In this document: one piece after another, positions 1-11,913 of the stretch
Layout: each line of letters starts with the position of its first letter
Position numbering within the stretch: the first letter of the stretch is position 1
Origin: Cryptomeria japonica
Lineage: Eukaryota > Streptophyta > Pinopsida > Cupressales > Cupressaceae
NCBI RefSeq assembly: GCF_030272615.1
Contig: NC_081415.1
Coordinates: 368,200,667 to 368,264,666, forward strand
Reading direction: 5' to 3'
DNA length: 64,000 bases
Translations under genes and position numbers: made by a program
The notes under the pieces: generated by a model
Database searches by the model: none
The model's input: only the letters and a program-made list of their open reading frames with translations
What the model was told of the DNA's origin: nothing

Positions 1-1290
1 ATATGAGAAATGTTGTATGAAAGCTTCTTTTAGAACACCCCATGACTTAATTCCAAGTGGGAGTTGGGAGAACCATTCCATAGCTTGATCACCTAAACTT
101 TGTGGGAACAATCTCATCAAGTATGTTTATTCTGTTGCTACCACAATGCAAGTTGTGAAAAATTGTCGTATATGTACCTTAGGGTCTCCTTTGCCTCTAT
201 ACTTATCAAACTTTGGTGTTACGAAATGTGTAGGAAAAGGAGGCATTGGAATGCTTTTGTCAAATGGATAGGAACATATTTATCTCATTGTGTAAGTTTG
301 CCTTGGTCTATTAATGTCCTCCATTTTATTTTCTAAGTCCTTTATTTGTTGTTCCAAATTATTCCTAGGTGGAGACTGACTTCTTGGGCCATATCCCATG
401 CCTGAGCCACTGGGTGGAGGAGGATATTGCATATATGGATGGTATTGATCGTAAACATGCTCATATGGAGGAGGTCTATAATGATACTACGTATAGGAAC
501 CACCTGGTATAGAGTCATAATGAGGAACGAAATATTTGCTTTGTCCATGTATAACATATTCTACAGGCATGTCATGAGTTTGCTCTTGTGTATTGCCCCC
601 AAATTTGACACGGGGTTTTCTTGTGTCCAAATTTTGAGCATGCCTCTAGATATCCAATTGTTTTTGAGGTTGGTCCTTAGCATTGGTATGTAATTGAGTG
701 TATTTATCCGCATAAGATTTCCATAACGATCTGCATCGATAGAATTGTTCATGAGATGTTCTTTCGTGAGTATCATAGGCTTGACCATGTGTATTTGGGA
801 CCTCAGGTTTTTGAAACAAGAATGATGGTGACTCAAGCATGAAATGCGGTCCTCTAGTACCTCCACTATTAGGTCTCCTTTGATCCATGTTGAGTTGAGT
901 TTCTCGCATAGGTCAATTTTCCAGTATTTGAGACATGTCAAAATCATGAGGTATCTTAGCTCCACTTTGTGCCATCACTTGTAAGAAATATTGTCTCTCT
1001 CTTCTCATGATTTCCTCAACCAATCTATTAAAATGGGGATCCATAATAGAGTCTTCCACTTCTATTGAATGTACTGAAATGTTGTCCATATTGTCATTGT
1101 GTGTATCATTGTTGTTTGTTTTTTCTAGGTTCTCAACATTTTGAGTGTTTCTATAGATCTCCATGTCAGGTAATGTGGTGTGATCGAAATAGAAAAAGAT
1201 ATTGTTGTCATACTCATAGGCACTCATCTTTGCAGACTCTTGAGCCTCTTTAGCTTCCCTCCTAGATTTTTGGGAACGGGTTTCAACCAT
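1..1290 (-). pseudogene. Ty3/gypsy gag remnant (element F), running off the left edge
   Basis: Read on the minus strand. The likely start is at 1290, giving an N-terminus MVETRSQKSRREAKEAQE and an acidic, Asn-rich stretch to 913. A Pro/Asn-rich linker follows (about 646-909). Below 270 there is a recognisable retrotransposon gag core with PKFDKYRGKGDPKVHIRQF, then LFPQSLGDQAMEWFSQLP, continuing past position 1. Gag forms the particle that packages element RNA. The frame changes at least twice, and a TAA sits just before TYLMRLFPQSL where related gags could carry Gln. Protease and pol would lie to the left of the window. The family call is secure from the EWF and LFP motifs; the lineage is not. 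Confidence 0.8.
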
Positions 1291-3657
1291 GAACTAGGTC
1301 GTGACCAAGATGTGTGAGACTAGATGAAGATGGAAAGAGTATGGAAGACCAAGAGTTGGATGGAATGTGAATGAATCTGAGGTGTAATTGCAATGTCCAA
1401 AGTGTAAGACCAAGTATGTATGTAGTAGAGTAGGTGTGACTTCCAAAGAGATAATAGATCTCTTGATGAGGTAAGCTGACCTTGACTCTAAGTAAGACCA
1501 AATGAGACCCAAAGATGGTAGACCTTAATGAGGGACCACTTAGCAAAATGTTGTTGTATATATTGTGTTGACAAAGCAAGATGAGGACTAGAAAGTGACC
1601 TTTTGACTCGAGTTTAGACAAATGTGAATGTAATGCAAAGTGTAGATGAACTTTGTGAGACCCAAAAATAGGCTGAATTCTAGATGAAAGCCCAGAGAAA
1701 TAACCTAGCAAGCTCAAGAATTTTGAAACTGATTGCTCTTGTTTACTGGACAGGATTTTTTTTCAATACTGAACACAGACGTGCCTCTGTACTTAACAGA
1801 CGTGGTTTTCCAACACATACGTGATTAAACACTGCACAGACACATTTCTAAGAATTTTGTGAATGCAATTTGTTTATGATAATACAGACGTGGTTATAGG
1901 ACAGACGTGATTAAACACTGCACATACACGTTTCAAAAATCCGAGTGCAATTTTCTCAATTTGTGAAGTTGTTGTGACCAAATCTAAATTTTTTATTGTT
2001 TTTCCATGACAAGAGGACACAATGTTAATGAGGACTCAATGTTTGCAAGTGTTTGGACTCAAAATGACTCAAAGAAAAGTGTGTTGTTTGATATAAAAAA
2101 TATTTGTGAATACACTTGAAGATATAAAAGACACAATGTTTTGATGTTTGGTCTTGAATGTTTAGATGTTTAAAAGAAGACAAGCACAATTCTTATGGTT
2201 GGCCAGGACAATAGTTATTGATCCCACATGGGGTTTTCCCCAAGGCTACGCTATTCAAAGCAGATACTTAGATGCTTGACCCCACTTGCTCCACCCTCGA
2301 CACTCACTTCTTTGAGGCAACCAAGCACCAGTCCCCACGAAAACTCCCCGTGGTGAACTTTGTATCTCTACTAAGAACTGTATGTGTGTGGTCCGCTCTA
2401 GAGGTCTGACCTCTTGCCCCAACAACTAGAAGGATTTTGGCTTTCTAAAACAAAAAAGGTGCTAGTAAGGGAATCCGCTCGTGTAGCCATGCATGCGGCA
2501 CTTTCAGCTCTGTAAATACAAAAGGCTCCCAATTGGTAGGGGTTACGCCCTATTATTGATCAAATAAATTTGATCAAACGGGTTTATGGGGAGACATAGT
2601 GTTGGTATGAACTAATCAGCACATGTTACCCATGGCTTTCACCATGGATATAGTTATTCATAGTGTTTCAGAAGAGGTTGGTTTTCCTCACTACCACTTG
2701 GGTCGTTCCCTCCTCACTAATAGTCCTAGTGACTGCACGGGGAGGCAGGCCCTCTAAAGATTAAACACAAAGAGCCTATTGCCCAAGACACAAAAGACAT
2801 TGGTTCAACTTTAGTGCACCAATTAAATTGTTTGCTACTCTATGAAAACAAAGTAAGCAATAAAGATCAAAAACCCTTGCCAAAATTCTGCAACAAAGAT
2901 TTGTTAGTAGTTTTGCAATAATACCCCTCCTGCAAGCACACAAGTTAGGTAAATTTTAGATCCAAAAGACTTTGTGAAAAAGGGGTATTTGACAAATTTG
3001 ATTTGCTTCAAAGACAAGTTGCACCAATTTGTTAGCTAGATCACAAGATATTAGCTCGAATAAACTAGATCTGAAATCAAAATGATGAAATAAAGCCCTA
3101 AAAAACTAAACAAAAACCAAAATTGCAAAATCAAAACACAAATGTGATTTAATCTTACGCAGACACAGTTATGAGACACAGATGCACCTTCAAACCTCAT
3201 AGACACATTTCAGCAACACAAACATGAATCTACAACACAGACATGGTTAAAACGTTCACAAATGCGATTCAAGAACACAGACGTGGCTCTGCAATCTGAA
3301 AAATGTAAAATAATTTTAAAGACGCAAACGCGATTCCAGGGGTCACAGACGCGGCAGAAAAGAAAAAAAATGTGATTCCATACTATGCAGACGCGAAAAT
3401 GTCAAAATGTTGTCGAAAATGTCAGATCTGCAACTTCAAAAGCATAAAATTTGCAACCAAGATGTTAAATGCAAAAGGATAAGAGTCCCACCAGGCATGC
3501 CAATAAGTTTATGGTAAAAATGGAAACAACAATATTGAAAGACTAAATAGATTCAACCACAAAACCCTAGCCTAACAACAACAAAGATCCACCATAACAT
3601 ATGAAGATTACCTAAGACAATGTAAATCGACAAAATCACAAAGATGATACCATCACA
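1291..3657 (-). other. Untranslated leader of element F
   Basis: This lies between the gag start (1290) and the 5' LTR (3658) and has no convincing coding frame. It holds two clusters of a short motif close to ACAGACGTG (1745-1950 and 3150-3400). A block at 2590-2770 resembles 21000-21140 in the leader of element B: both contain ACTTGGGTCGTTCC and a nearby purine-rich GGGAGG stretch. Parts of the leader are therefore shared between two gypsy families here. A TGGTATCATC string on the minus strand (3645-3654), close to the LTR end, is a weak primer-binding-site candidate. Confidence 0.55.
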
Positions 3658-4283
3658 TGTCCAATAGGGTTTGGATCTCCATTCTTCCTATCTCCATTGA
3701 TCTTGTTTGATATGTTTACTCTCAGATTTTATGTGTGCACAAGAGCTCAACACAGAACGGAAATGTGGTTAAAAGTAGGCTTGATCGCATATGAAAGTTC
3801 AAATGCTAGTCGAAGAGCTTAGAATGCATAGGAGGATTGATAATGAAGGAAGTATCTCCTTATATAGAAGACACTTTAGAAAATGGAGGGATAAGATTGA
3901 GAGGTCTAAAAGATAAATGGTCGGCTAGGATTAGAGGGTGGGTAGAAGCAATAAGAAAATAATGAGGGTAGGTAATGTAGGAATTAAGAGATGAATGACA
4001 TGTGTCATGGGTAGAAAAGGCTAATGAATTAATTAAATAAATAAATATTTATTTAATTAATAGAGGAAATGGGATCAATTAAATAAATAAAATATTTATT
4101 TAATTTAGGGGAAGAACAATTTAAATAAATAAATATTTATTTAAATGAGAAAAGGCTTAGAAGAGGATAAATGAATTAATTAAATAAATAAAGATTTATT
4201 TAATTAATAGAAGAATCGGGCTTAAATAATTAAATAAATAAAAATATTTATTTAATTAGACAAGACAAATTTACGTGTCTACA
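3658..4283 (-). repeat. 5' LTR of element F
   Basis: On the minus strand it starts TGTAGACACGTAAATTTGTC at 4283 and ends with ..GGACA at 3658, about 626 bp. The U3 half (4020-4283) is rich in ATTAAATAAATATTT strings. A TATA box CTATATAAGG lies near 3866-3876, which fits a promoter driving minus-strand transcription into the gag at 1290. The 3658 boundary is less certain than the TG end. Sequence to the right (4284 on) is the older element D, so F inserted into D. Confidence 0.7.
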
Positions 4284-5266
4284 ATAGGTGTTTTGTTTGC
4301 AAATGATTCTTGGCTCTTGTGGTTGATCATCTTCTACACTATTTGAAGCTATCAACCATCCTCTTACAAAGGAATATTTTCTCATCTTTTATTTGATAGT
4401 CATCATTTACCTATCTTATGATAATTTGTGAGTATTCATAGACTTTAAGATCCTTTATGTGCCATTAAATAGCCATTTTGAGTCTTGTGATCGAAGTTTC
4501 ATAATCAACAATATTATTTGTCCATAGAAAATCTAGTCAATATGTTTTTGGGATATAATCTCCTTAAGGAGTGATGAAAATAATTATTGCTATTGAACCA
4601 TGTTGGTTATTAGAAGTATCAAAGTATAATTTCTATAGGTTTGTTAAAATGACAGGGAATATTGCTTCATCTTGTAATTTAGAGATAAGAGGATGATATA
4701 TGTGTTTTTTGGTGCATCTACTAACAGATCAACAATAACTTGTCCCTTAATAGTATTACAATCTACATATTTAATGTCAAATTCAATTGTTATCATGACC
4801 CATCTCACCACTCAACCTATGAGTGCAGCCTTAGATAAGATGTACTTTAATGGAACAACATTTGAAATTAGCTTTGTCTGATGATTAAGCATATAGTATT
4901 GCAATTTTTACAAGGTAAAGATAATAGCTAAGCATGCTCATTCTAATACAATATAGTTGAGCTTATATCCTACTAATGTGCAATTGATATAATCAGGTAT
5001 TATTTATTTCCCTATGTCAGTGTGGTGTGCAAAATGAGCACTTAATGTAATTGTGGTTGTAGATACATATAATAGAAATGGTTTCGCTTGGATTTGTAGA
5101 ATCAATACTCTAGGTGAAGCAAGAGAGTCTTTTAGTTGTTTAAGTGCTTGCTAATATTTCTTGTCCCATTTTAATATGGCATTCTTCTAAAGGAGATGTG
5201 TAAAGGGGCGGCACTTGTTTGCCAATTGGGAGTTTACCTTGGATACTATGCAATTATTTCATATTT
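4284..5266 (-). pseudogene. RNase H regions of old Ty3/gypsy element D
   Basis: Minus-strand reading gives the RT connection and first RNase H (about 5266-4660). Motifs are MSPPKNMK.LHSIQGKLP, LKYILSKAALIG and EFDIKYVDCNTIKGQVIVDLL. A second RNase H-like stretch (4690-4284) reads KLYFDTSNNQHGSIAIIIF, then GDYIPKTY and NNIVDYE. Two RNase H-like segments with the ALTGR-type motif fit the Tat-like branch of Ty3/gypsy. Stops and shifts occur throughout, so this is not functional. RNase H would degrade the RNA strand during reverse transcription. The integrase side is cut off by insertion of F. Confidence 0.75.
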
Positions 5267-5609
5267 TTAGGTGGAGACATGTGGACTATTTATTGATTTC
5301 ACTTTAGTTGGGTCCACTTCAATGCTTCTACAAGAATATGTGTATCCAACCAACTTACCTAAAGTTACCCCAAAAATACACTTATTTGGATTTAGCCTTA
5401 CTCGGTACTTTTCTAGTCTATCAAAAAAAAATTCAAGTACATCCAAGTGATATTTTCTTGTGATGTATTTTTCCAATAGGCCATCTGTATAATCTTTCAT
5501 GATGGTGTGAAATAGGTCATAAAATATTGTTGTCATTACTCTTTGATACATGGCTTGGTATTTTTAGACCAAAAGGTGTTACATTCTAGGAGTCTGTTCC
5601 CTAAGGACA
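5267..5609 (-). pseudogene. C-terminal half of the RT of element D
   Basis: The minus strand reads a broken TPFGLK motif near 5570-5590, a frameshift, then YQRVMTTIFYDLFHTIMKD from 5551. The catalytic Y-x-D-D position reads YTDG, so the active site is lost. Next come LEKYRVRLNPNKCIFGVTLG and a GIEVDP-like stretch. These are standard Ty3/gypsy RT motifs in the right order. The N-terminal half of the same domain is at 25433-25820; elements A and C lie between the halves. Confidence 0.85.
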
Positions 5610-6906
5610 TGTGAATATTGGTAGACTTGTGTGAATATTGTTGTCATTGATGTCAAAACAGTTATCCAATTTGTTCTGGATGGTATATGCAGTATATTGA
5701 CATCAAGTCAATTATCCGATTTGGTCTGAAGGTTGTGTGCACTATTGAATGCAATTGGTGTGTGCAGTCTTTTTGTTATGTGCAGGTGATACGGGTTCTG
5801 GTATTTCTATGGGATGTGAGGCAGTAATATGTAGTTGATCTTTTGGAGTTATTTCCAGAAGATCCTTATATCCAAAATTTTGAGTTGTGCCTACATTAGT
5901 CCCAATATCAGTTATGTGTTCTGGGATCAACTATTTTGGTTATAATAGATGTATCTTTTCAAATCTCAGGGTTTGTTACCTATGGTATGCATAGAATTTG
6001 TATTCTTGGAGTTTGGAGATGTTATGTTTGGAGTTTTGTGTTTATGGGTCATCATCTATGGCTTCGGATGACCCTTGTCCCATTCTGGTAATTAAGGTAA
6101 ATGCATCAGTGAATGAATTATGTGAAGGGAAGCGTATAGACATCTTGTGGACGTCGACCAGTGGTTATCATGTTCAAGGCTTTATTGGATAACGTGTTGA
6201 CCTAGGCCGACACATTATCCTAATATGTGAGTCCTTCAGTATATATAAAAGTATACAATATGAGTGATACATATAGATAAAGAAATACAACAATGAAGAT
6301 AGCAATATCAGAGTGTCAAGTGTGAGTTGCAGAAAACAAAGGTAGTTGGTGCAGAATCAGAGTATTGCAGTAAACCTTCACTAGATCTATTGCAAGTGCT
6401 TAAGGATAGTTGTACATAGGTCTTTCACCAGATCTACTATAGGGTTTGTGAATTGTGATCTAATCTTAACTTGGAACTAATCTCATGCATTCAAAGATGC
6501 AACTTTCTTCAGTTCAACCATACTTGTTACAGTGAGCATTCTGATAGTAAGTTTTTTTTTGCAATTTTTTAGTGAGCATTCCGACAATGAGCCGTTTTTG
6601 TAATTTTGGCAGTGAACCACCCTTTTGTAAACACTATATAACTAGTTATATTTTCTTGAGAGTTAACACTCTCAATGGTTTTTCCCATTTAGGTTTTCCA
6701 CGTATAAAATTCGATGTTCCTTTTGTGGTTGTGCTTCATGTTTATTCTCCATTTACCATCTCATGTTTAATATGCTTAATTGGTGTGTTTGATGTATCAA
6801 CAAAGGTTTAAAATGTGGAGAAAGTTTTAGAATATATGGGAATACTGATTCACCCCCCCCCCCCCCCCCCCCTCTTAGTATTTTGATCCCTTCAACCAAT
6901 CCAACA
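5610..6906 (+). repeat. 5' LTR of element A
   Basis: It begins TGTGAATATTGG and ends ..CCAACA, 2 bp before the primer site. A TATA box TATATATAAAAG sits at about 6238-6249 (TATATATAGAAG at about 23309 in the other copy). Near the 3' end a run of about 20 C residues (6853-6872) follows GATTCA and precedes TCTTAG, a placement seen near the end of several LTRs here. The 16-mer TTGTCATTGATGTCAA near the start recurs in other LTRs of the window. Confidence 0.8.
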
Positions 6907-6908
6907 AT

Positions 6909-6920
6909 TGGTATCAAAGC
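6909..6920 (+). promoter_or_regulatory. Primer binding site of element A (initiator Met tRNA type)
   Basis: TGGTATCAAAGC starts 3 bp after the LTR end and differs by one base from the plant initiator-Met primer site TGGTATCAGAGC. It would prime minus-strand cDNA synthesis and fixes the 5' LTR boundary. Confidence 0.8.
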
Positions 6921-7021
6921 TTTGGTCCCTTTCTTGGAAGCTTAACCGCTTAAGGGAGATCCATGTTGGTTGGATGATGGCACATATGTGCATGACCAGA
7001 TAATTTTAGTTAGATGAAGAC

Positions 7022-7948
7022 TTGCAGACTACTCTTGAAGATTTGGAAAGTGTTGAATCAAAGAATGAGGAATTGAAAGAGAATGTGAAGGTAGCGAATG
7101 AATATGTGCAGAAGTTGAGAGAGCAAATCCAAAACTTCAAGTTGAGGCATAAGGAGGTTAACAATCAATTGAAGCAGTTGAATGAGACTATTAAAGATCA
7201 GATGTAGAAGATTGAGGAGAAGGATAAGATAGAGGAAACCCTAAGAGAAATAATCAAGATAAATTTTGAGGAATGTGAGAAGCTAGAGCAAGAAGTGAAG
7301 AAAATAAAGATAGAGAATAAGGCTCTTGACAGTAGTAAGCTCTTGGAAGATTTGATCAGCATGCAAAAATCTCATTTGGACAAAACCGAACTTGTATTTC
7401 AGCCCGGTGAGTGTTCAAATTTGAATGACAAAGATAAAAGCAAAGAGATTAAAGTTGAAGTTGAGAAGAAATCAGAAGATGTAGGAAAGTTCTAGAATCA
7501 TAATATCAATGCAAGAAGGTCACCAGTTTGTCAACCTAATGCGCAAAGGTACCCATCTTTTAATGGTTATTATTTTCAATGCAATAAATTTGGACATAAG
7601 GTTGCAAACTATAGAAGCATTTAGTGTTATAGTTGCAAGAGGTTTGGTCATAAAGAAAATTATTGTAGAAACTATGTTATGAGTTGAAATAATAATTTAG
7701 TTCGGGCAAATAAGATTAATTACAAATTTCATGTATGTTGTTATACTTGCAATGGTTATGGTCATAAAGCTAATCAATGCAGATATAGATCTCATCTAGT
7801 CAATTCTACAAGGAAGATTATCAGTTGTTTCAAGTGCAAACAGTTTGGACATTATGCTAATCAATGTGGTAATGGAAATATCGAAAAATCTATTGAGAAG
7901 ACTGTGATGAAGAATGATGAATCAAAGAAGAATGAAAACTTGGTTTGA
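7022..7948 (+). pseudogene. Coiled-coil protein with a row of CCHC zinc knuckles (element A)
   Basis: One reading frame runs the whole length with internal stops TAG 7205, TAG 7493, TAG 7622 and TGA 7685, and a final TGA at 7946. The first 160 codons are charged and heptad-like (coiled coil). Four knuckle-like units follow: a damaged one (QCNKFGHK, outer Cys lost), then CYSCKRFGHKENYC, CYTCNGYGHKANQC and CFKCKQFGHYANQC, each fitting C-x2-C-x4-H-x4-C. Such knuckles bind nucleic acid in retroelement Gag. Four in a row is more than the one or two usual in plant LTR elements. The usual copia gag core is missing. Each TAG reads naturally as Gln. Confidence 0.7.
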
Positions 7949-8371
7949 AAAAAGAAGGAAGTGAGCCTGGCATACCAAAATCTGGTGCATGCACCTCTTC
8001 CTCCAATAACTGAGCATATTGCTTTGGCTCAAGGGAAGTTCTCTTTTGAAAGAAAAATCTTTTATTCTACCCTGTCCAAGTGGATCATGTGGTTGATCTT
8101 GCATGATTGAGTTTAGAGGCTATCTGGTAATAGAAGGTTTTTTATAACATCATCGACAAGACATTTCTTAGCGGCAAAACCCTAAAGGAGATTTTTGGCA
8201 AGATAAGTATCAGAATTTTGAATTCATTCTTCCACTATCATTTGTGCTTGAGAATATTGTGAGTAGTAGAAGAATAGAAATGTAAGAGAGCAGAGCAAGT
8301 GATCATGAAAAGCAAGATGAACGTTAAAAGAATCAAGCAACGTAGAGTTTTAGGGTTCAAAAAGAGCTTTC

Positions 8372-10047
8372 TTGGATGAATTTGACCCAGAGAAAATCAT
8401 AAATATAAAAACCAGTCCGAGTAATGCTGAGTTGCAAAGAGTTAAGGAATTGGAGCACAAAGGTCAATATCTATGGACCGAATTCCATTGGTTTCATGAT
8501 GCGGAGGTTATCAGAGTGATCCTTAGTCATGTGCAAAACATCATCATGTTGGATAAACCCCAATCATGAAGGCGATTATCTTGGTTATCACCAACTTATG
8601 CAACAATGGATATGTTTCAGTTAAGAAGTGAAAACCCTAACCAACATAAAGGGTGATCAATAAGCACTAATCATTGACAAGATCATCAACCCTGTTGTGA
8701 GGTATGTTGCTTACGACATTTCTTATAAGGTCTATTTCAAAAATAGAGAAGGTGTCACTTTGACAATTGTTGTGTATATGGTACATATGCTTGTGATAGA
8801 AGACAAATCATTTGACTTGTGTGAATTATTGAGGGAATTATTATTGGAAAATATCAAGATGTCAAAAGAGAAAAATTACCCCTTCTAGTTTTAATCATTG
8901 CTTGTTTGATTGGTCATTTATTGTTTAGGATACCTTCCAGCCAAAGAAAATGTAATATGGGAATCTGGTGTCCTTGTTGCAAGGTAGATATTCAGATATT
9001 TGAACAATTTAGACAGTAAAGAGGAAGCATGGAATGCATATTTCAACTCTTTCATAAATATGTGGAGTTTCAATCTAGTATCCCCTATTACCGATTCTAG
9101 AGGTTCTTCCTGTAGAAAGAAGAAAAGAAGACAATTTGTTCCTATGAGTGTTTTAGAATCAGAGAAAATCAAGAAGGATCTGAAAGGAGATATTATTACA
9201 ATTGAGGATCCGAAGTCTCCTGTAGTTGAAGGATAATTGGTTGTTGCAGGACAGGAAGCTAAAGAATCGAATGATGAATCAAATTTGTTAGAGATGGTTA
9301 GCAGCATAGATGAAATCAGGAAAATTGATAAGATGTGGCTGACTTCAGTTGAGTTAGATAGAAGTGAAAATATTTTGATGAATCACCTGGTTCATAATAG
9401 TATCAATATTGAAGATATCAGTAAATTGCTTCTGGAATCTCTTTGTCAAATTCTTAAGAAAAATTTGTCTAAGCAATCAGTTGAGGTTGGAGTTTTAGAG
9501 GAGAAAGGTGCTGATATACATAATTTGTTAAAAGGAATATGATGATGCGAAGAAAGCTCTATCGGTATGCATTCAAGAAATGAGAGATTTTATCAGCAGT
9601 GCTAGCAGAATCTACAACTATTGTATCTCATGGCCAACAGTTGCAATAAAACATAAAGCTAAAATTGATTCTATTGAAGATGAATTGAGTTTATTGGATA
9701 GATCCTTTAATTTTCTAGATGACAAGGATGGTGAGCAAAGAAAAAGAATAAACTTTCTTTAAGCTGAACTCTTATAATTGCAAAGGCAAAGAGAAGACTT
9801 TGTAAGCATGTTTTTGAAAGTAAAAGAGATTGTTGAGGAAAAAGAGCATTTTTCAACAGTTCTTGGTAGTGTAGTTGAGTATGAGCATAATCCATCTGCT
9901 CCGAACAGTTTTCCCTATGTTGTTGATTTGCTAGTGGAGTGCAGGAGTCTTTTAGTCAGCGTTAAACTAGTTGTGAATTCTTGGGAAGTTCTTCTTCCAA
10001 AACTGAAGGATAAATACAAGATTATCTTTTTTAAGAAGACTAGTTGA
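8372..10047 (+). pseudogene. Accessory protein of unknown function (element A)
   Basis: A long decayed protein readable in three consecutive frames: 8372-8569, about 8697-9539 and about 9541-10047. It is not pol. Visible parts are FDPEKIINIKTSPSNAELQR, then SFDLCELLRELLLENIKMSK, a Lys-rich patch KKKRRQF, a helix-rich central part and a C-terminal coiled coil with YCISWPTVA and LQRQREDFVSMF. The LCELLRELL region recalls proteins annotated as putative plant transposon proteins, which is a family-level impression only. Several stops fall where Gln is plausible (TAG/TAA near 8886, TAA at 9234, TAA at 9760). The C-terminus resembles 51980-52290 in element G, which also lies just upstream of a 3' LTR. 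Confidence 0.6.
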
Positions 10048-10220
10048 AGGTTCTTTTGGTTTGGTACTTAGTTTGTGATATTGTCTTTTTGTGGTTTATG
10101 TATATTCTTCTTCTTTCTTTTCTTTTTCATCAAAGGCACCCTTTGTCCTTGATGTCAAAAGGAGAGAAAGGATTGTGGCTTTTGGAATTAAGGAGATGTA
10201 TGAGTTAGAGGGAGTTGAGT

Positions 10221-10764
10221 TGTATGTCGATATGTTTTACTTGTGTGAATATTGTTGTCATTGATGTCAAACAAGTTATCTAGTTTGGTCCAGAAGCTAT
10301 ATGCAATATATTAATGTCAAGTCAATTATTCGGTTTGGTCCGAAAGCTATATGCAATATATTTTTTATTACGGGAAAAAAAAAGTTTTGAAGGGACCCAA
10401 AACCCTTTACAAAAGATTACAAAAGATAGATAAAATAGAGTTTAGTCATAACAAAATTATAGCAAAAACAACCAAACAGGACTGAGAGACAACAGAAGAC
10501 AAACAAAAGACCGCTCAACCCACAAAAATAGAAAAAGGCCAACAAAATTATAGTACAGTTACAACAATAGAAAAAGATTAACCCAGATTTTTAAAGTTCT
10601 CTTCAACATCAGCACTAGGCTATATGCAATATATTGATGTCAAGTTAGTTATCCAGTGTGGTTCGAATGTTGTGTGCAGTATTGTATGAACTTGGTGTGT
10701 GTAGTCTTTTTCCTTTGGGTAGGTGATGTGAGTTCTAGTATTTCTATGGGATGTGGGGCAGTAA
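10221..10764 (+). repeat. 3' LTR of element A, first part
   Basis: It starts TGTATGTCGATATG and aligns with 5610-5830 of the 5' LTR, sharing the TTGTCATTGATGTCAA motif and the phrase TATTTCTATGGGATGTG. It contains the LINE insertion at 10363-10618 and stops at 10764 where element B begins. Confidence 0.8.
10363..10618 (-). mobile_element. Short 5'-truncated LINE (L1-like 3' end)
   Basis: Both flanks carry the same 17 bp, GCTATATGCAATATATT (10346-10362 and 10619-10635), the target duplication expected of a non-LTR element. On the minus strand the insert ends with GGGTTTTGGGTCCCTTC and then CCCGTAATAAAAAA, a layout typical of plant L1 3' ends followed by a short A tail. Only about 256 bp remain, all 3' untranslated sequence. 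Confidence 0.8.
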
Positions 10765-11913
10765 TGTGTGTGTGAAAAAGTGGAATAATTCTGATAGCTA
10801 CAAGACACAACACTTCAATTAAGTCGTTACATGCATGGTTAGACATATATAAGCATAAATATGAAAACCATAACAAATCGACTAATTGCCTTCTAAAAGA
10901 TGCGAGTATAAGATTGCTCTTAGACTAGTATAAGCAATACCAGTGCCTAGACTACACCAAGACAAAGGATTTAATCTATATGAGCATGAGATTAAACTAA
11001 ATGGATGCAATATGGATAAAAGATTCAAGCAATAATGAATTCAAGCAATAAATGAATTAACTAAATATAGAAAAAGAAATTAAGCTAAGATGCAATAATC
11101 TCAAAAGGCAAGCACAATATATTCAATGACTCCAGAGCGAAAAGTGTGTAATAACAAATCTCCAGGGTGTTTTGAATGAGAGTTGAAGGTTGAATTTATA
11201 GAGAGTTACAATAGAGATCAAGAAAAAGCACAATTTAGGATTAATTGAAATAATTGAGAAATCATATTCGGTTAACCTTGAGATAGATTCTAATTATAGT
11301 TTAACTGAAATGCATTCAGATAAGAAGTTCAAGTTGCATTAGAAATAAGATTTAATTAATTCCACGCATTTGTGATAAAAATAGATAATTCTTTGATTTA
11401 TTCAAGAAAAGAGTCTTTTAAATGCAACTCAACTTCTTTTTCTCAAAAGCTTTGAGTTCCAATTTTAAAGAATAATTAAATTGCTTTTAATTGCTTTTCT
11501 GATTTCAAGTTCTCAATTTAGAAAAAGAAATAATATCTCAAGTTTGATTTCTCTTCAATTCAATTCTTTTATTTTATTTTCAATTTAACTCTTGCTTTGT
11601 ATATCAATTCCTCTTTTGCAATAAATTAATTCCTTTTTTATGATTAAATGGCAAATTTATTAATTAATTAAATATGCTAGGATATTTAATAAATTAAATA
11701 GAATAATTGATCAAAATGATATTCTTGGAATGATTCAATTAATTAAATAAATATATAATTAATATAGAATAATTGTTTTGCCATGTGATATTTGATGATT
11801 GAAGAATTAATTAATTATACTCAAGATTGATTTAACTGTCTTTGGTTAGGACCTTGGTGATGTCATCGAGATTAGGGGCCCATGGTTTAGATGACCAATT
11901 TTAGGGTATTACA
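10765..11913 (-). repeat. 3' LTR of element B
   Basis: On the minus strand it begins TGTAATACCCTAAAATTGG at 11913 and ends in a CA-repeat at 10765. It pairs with 21777-22942. A TATA box CTCTATAAATTC lies near 11188-11199 on the minus strand. Confidence 0.9.

Noticed and set aside
6853-6872. Poly-C run as a G-quadruplex-type signal
   Set aside because: C runs after GATTCA recur at several LTR ends here with very different lengths, which points to simple slippage in a C-rich terminal motif.
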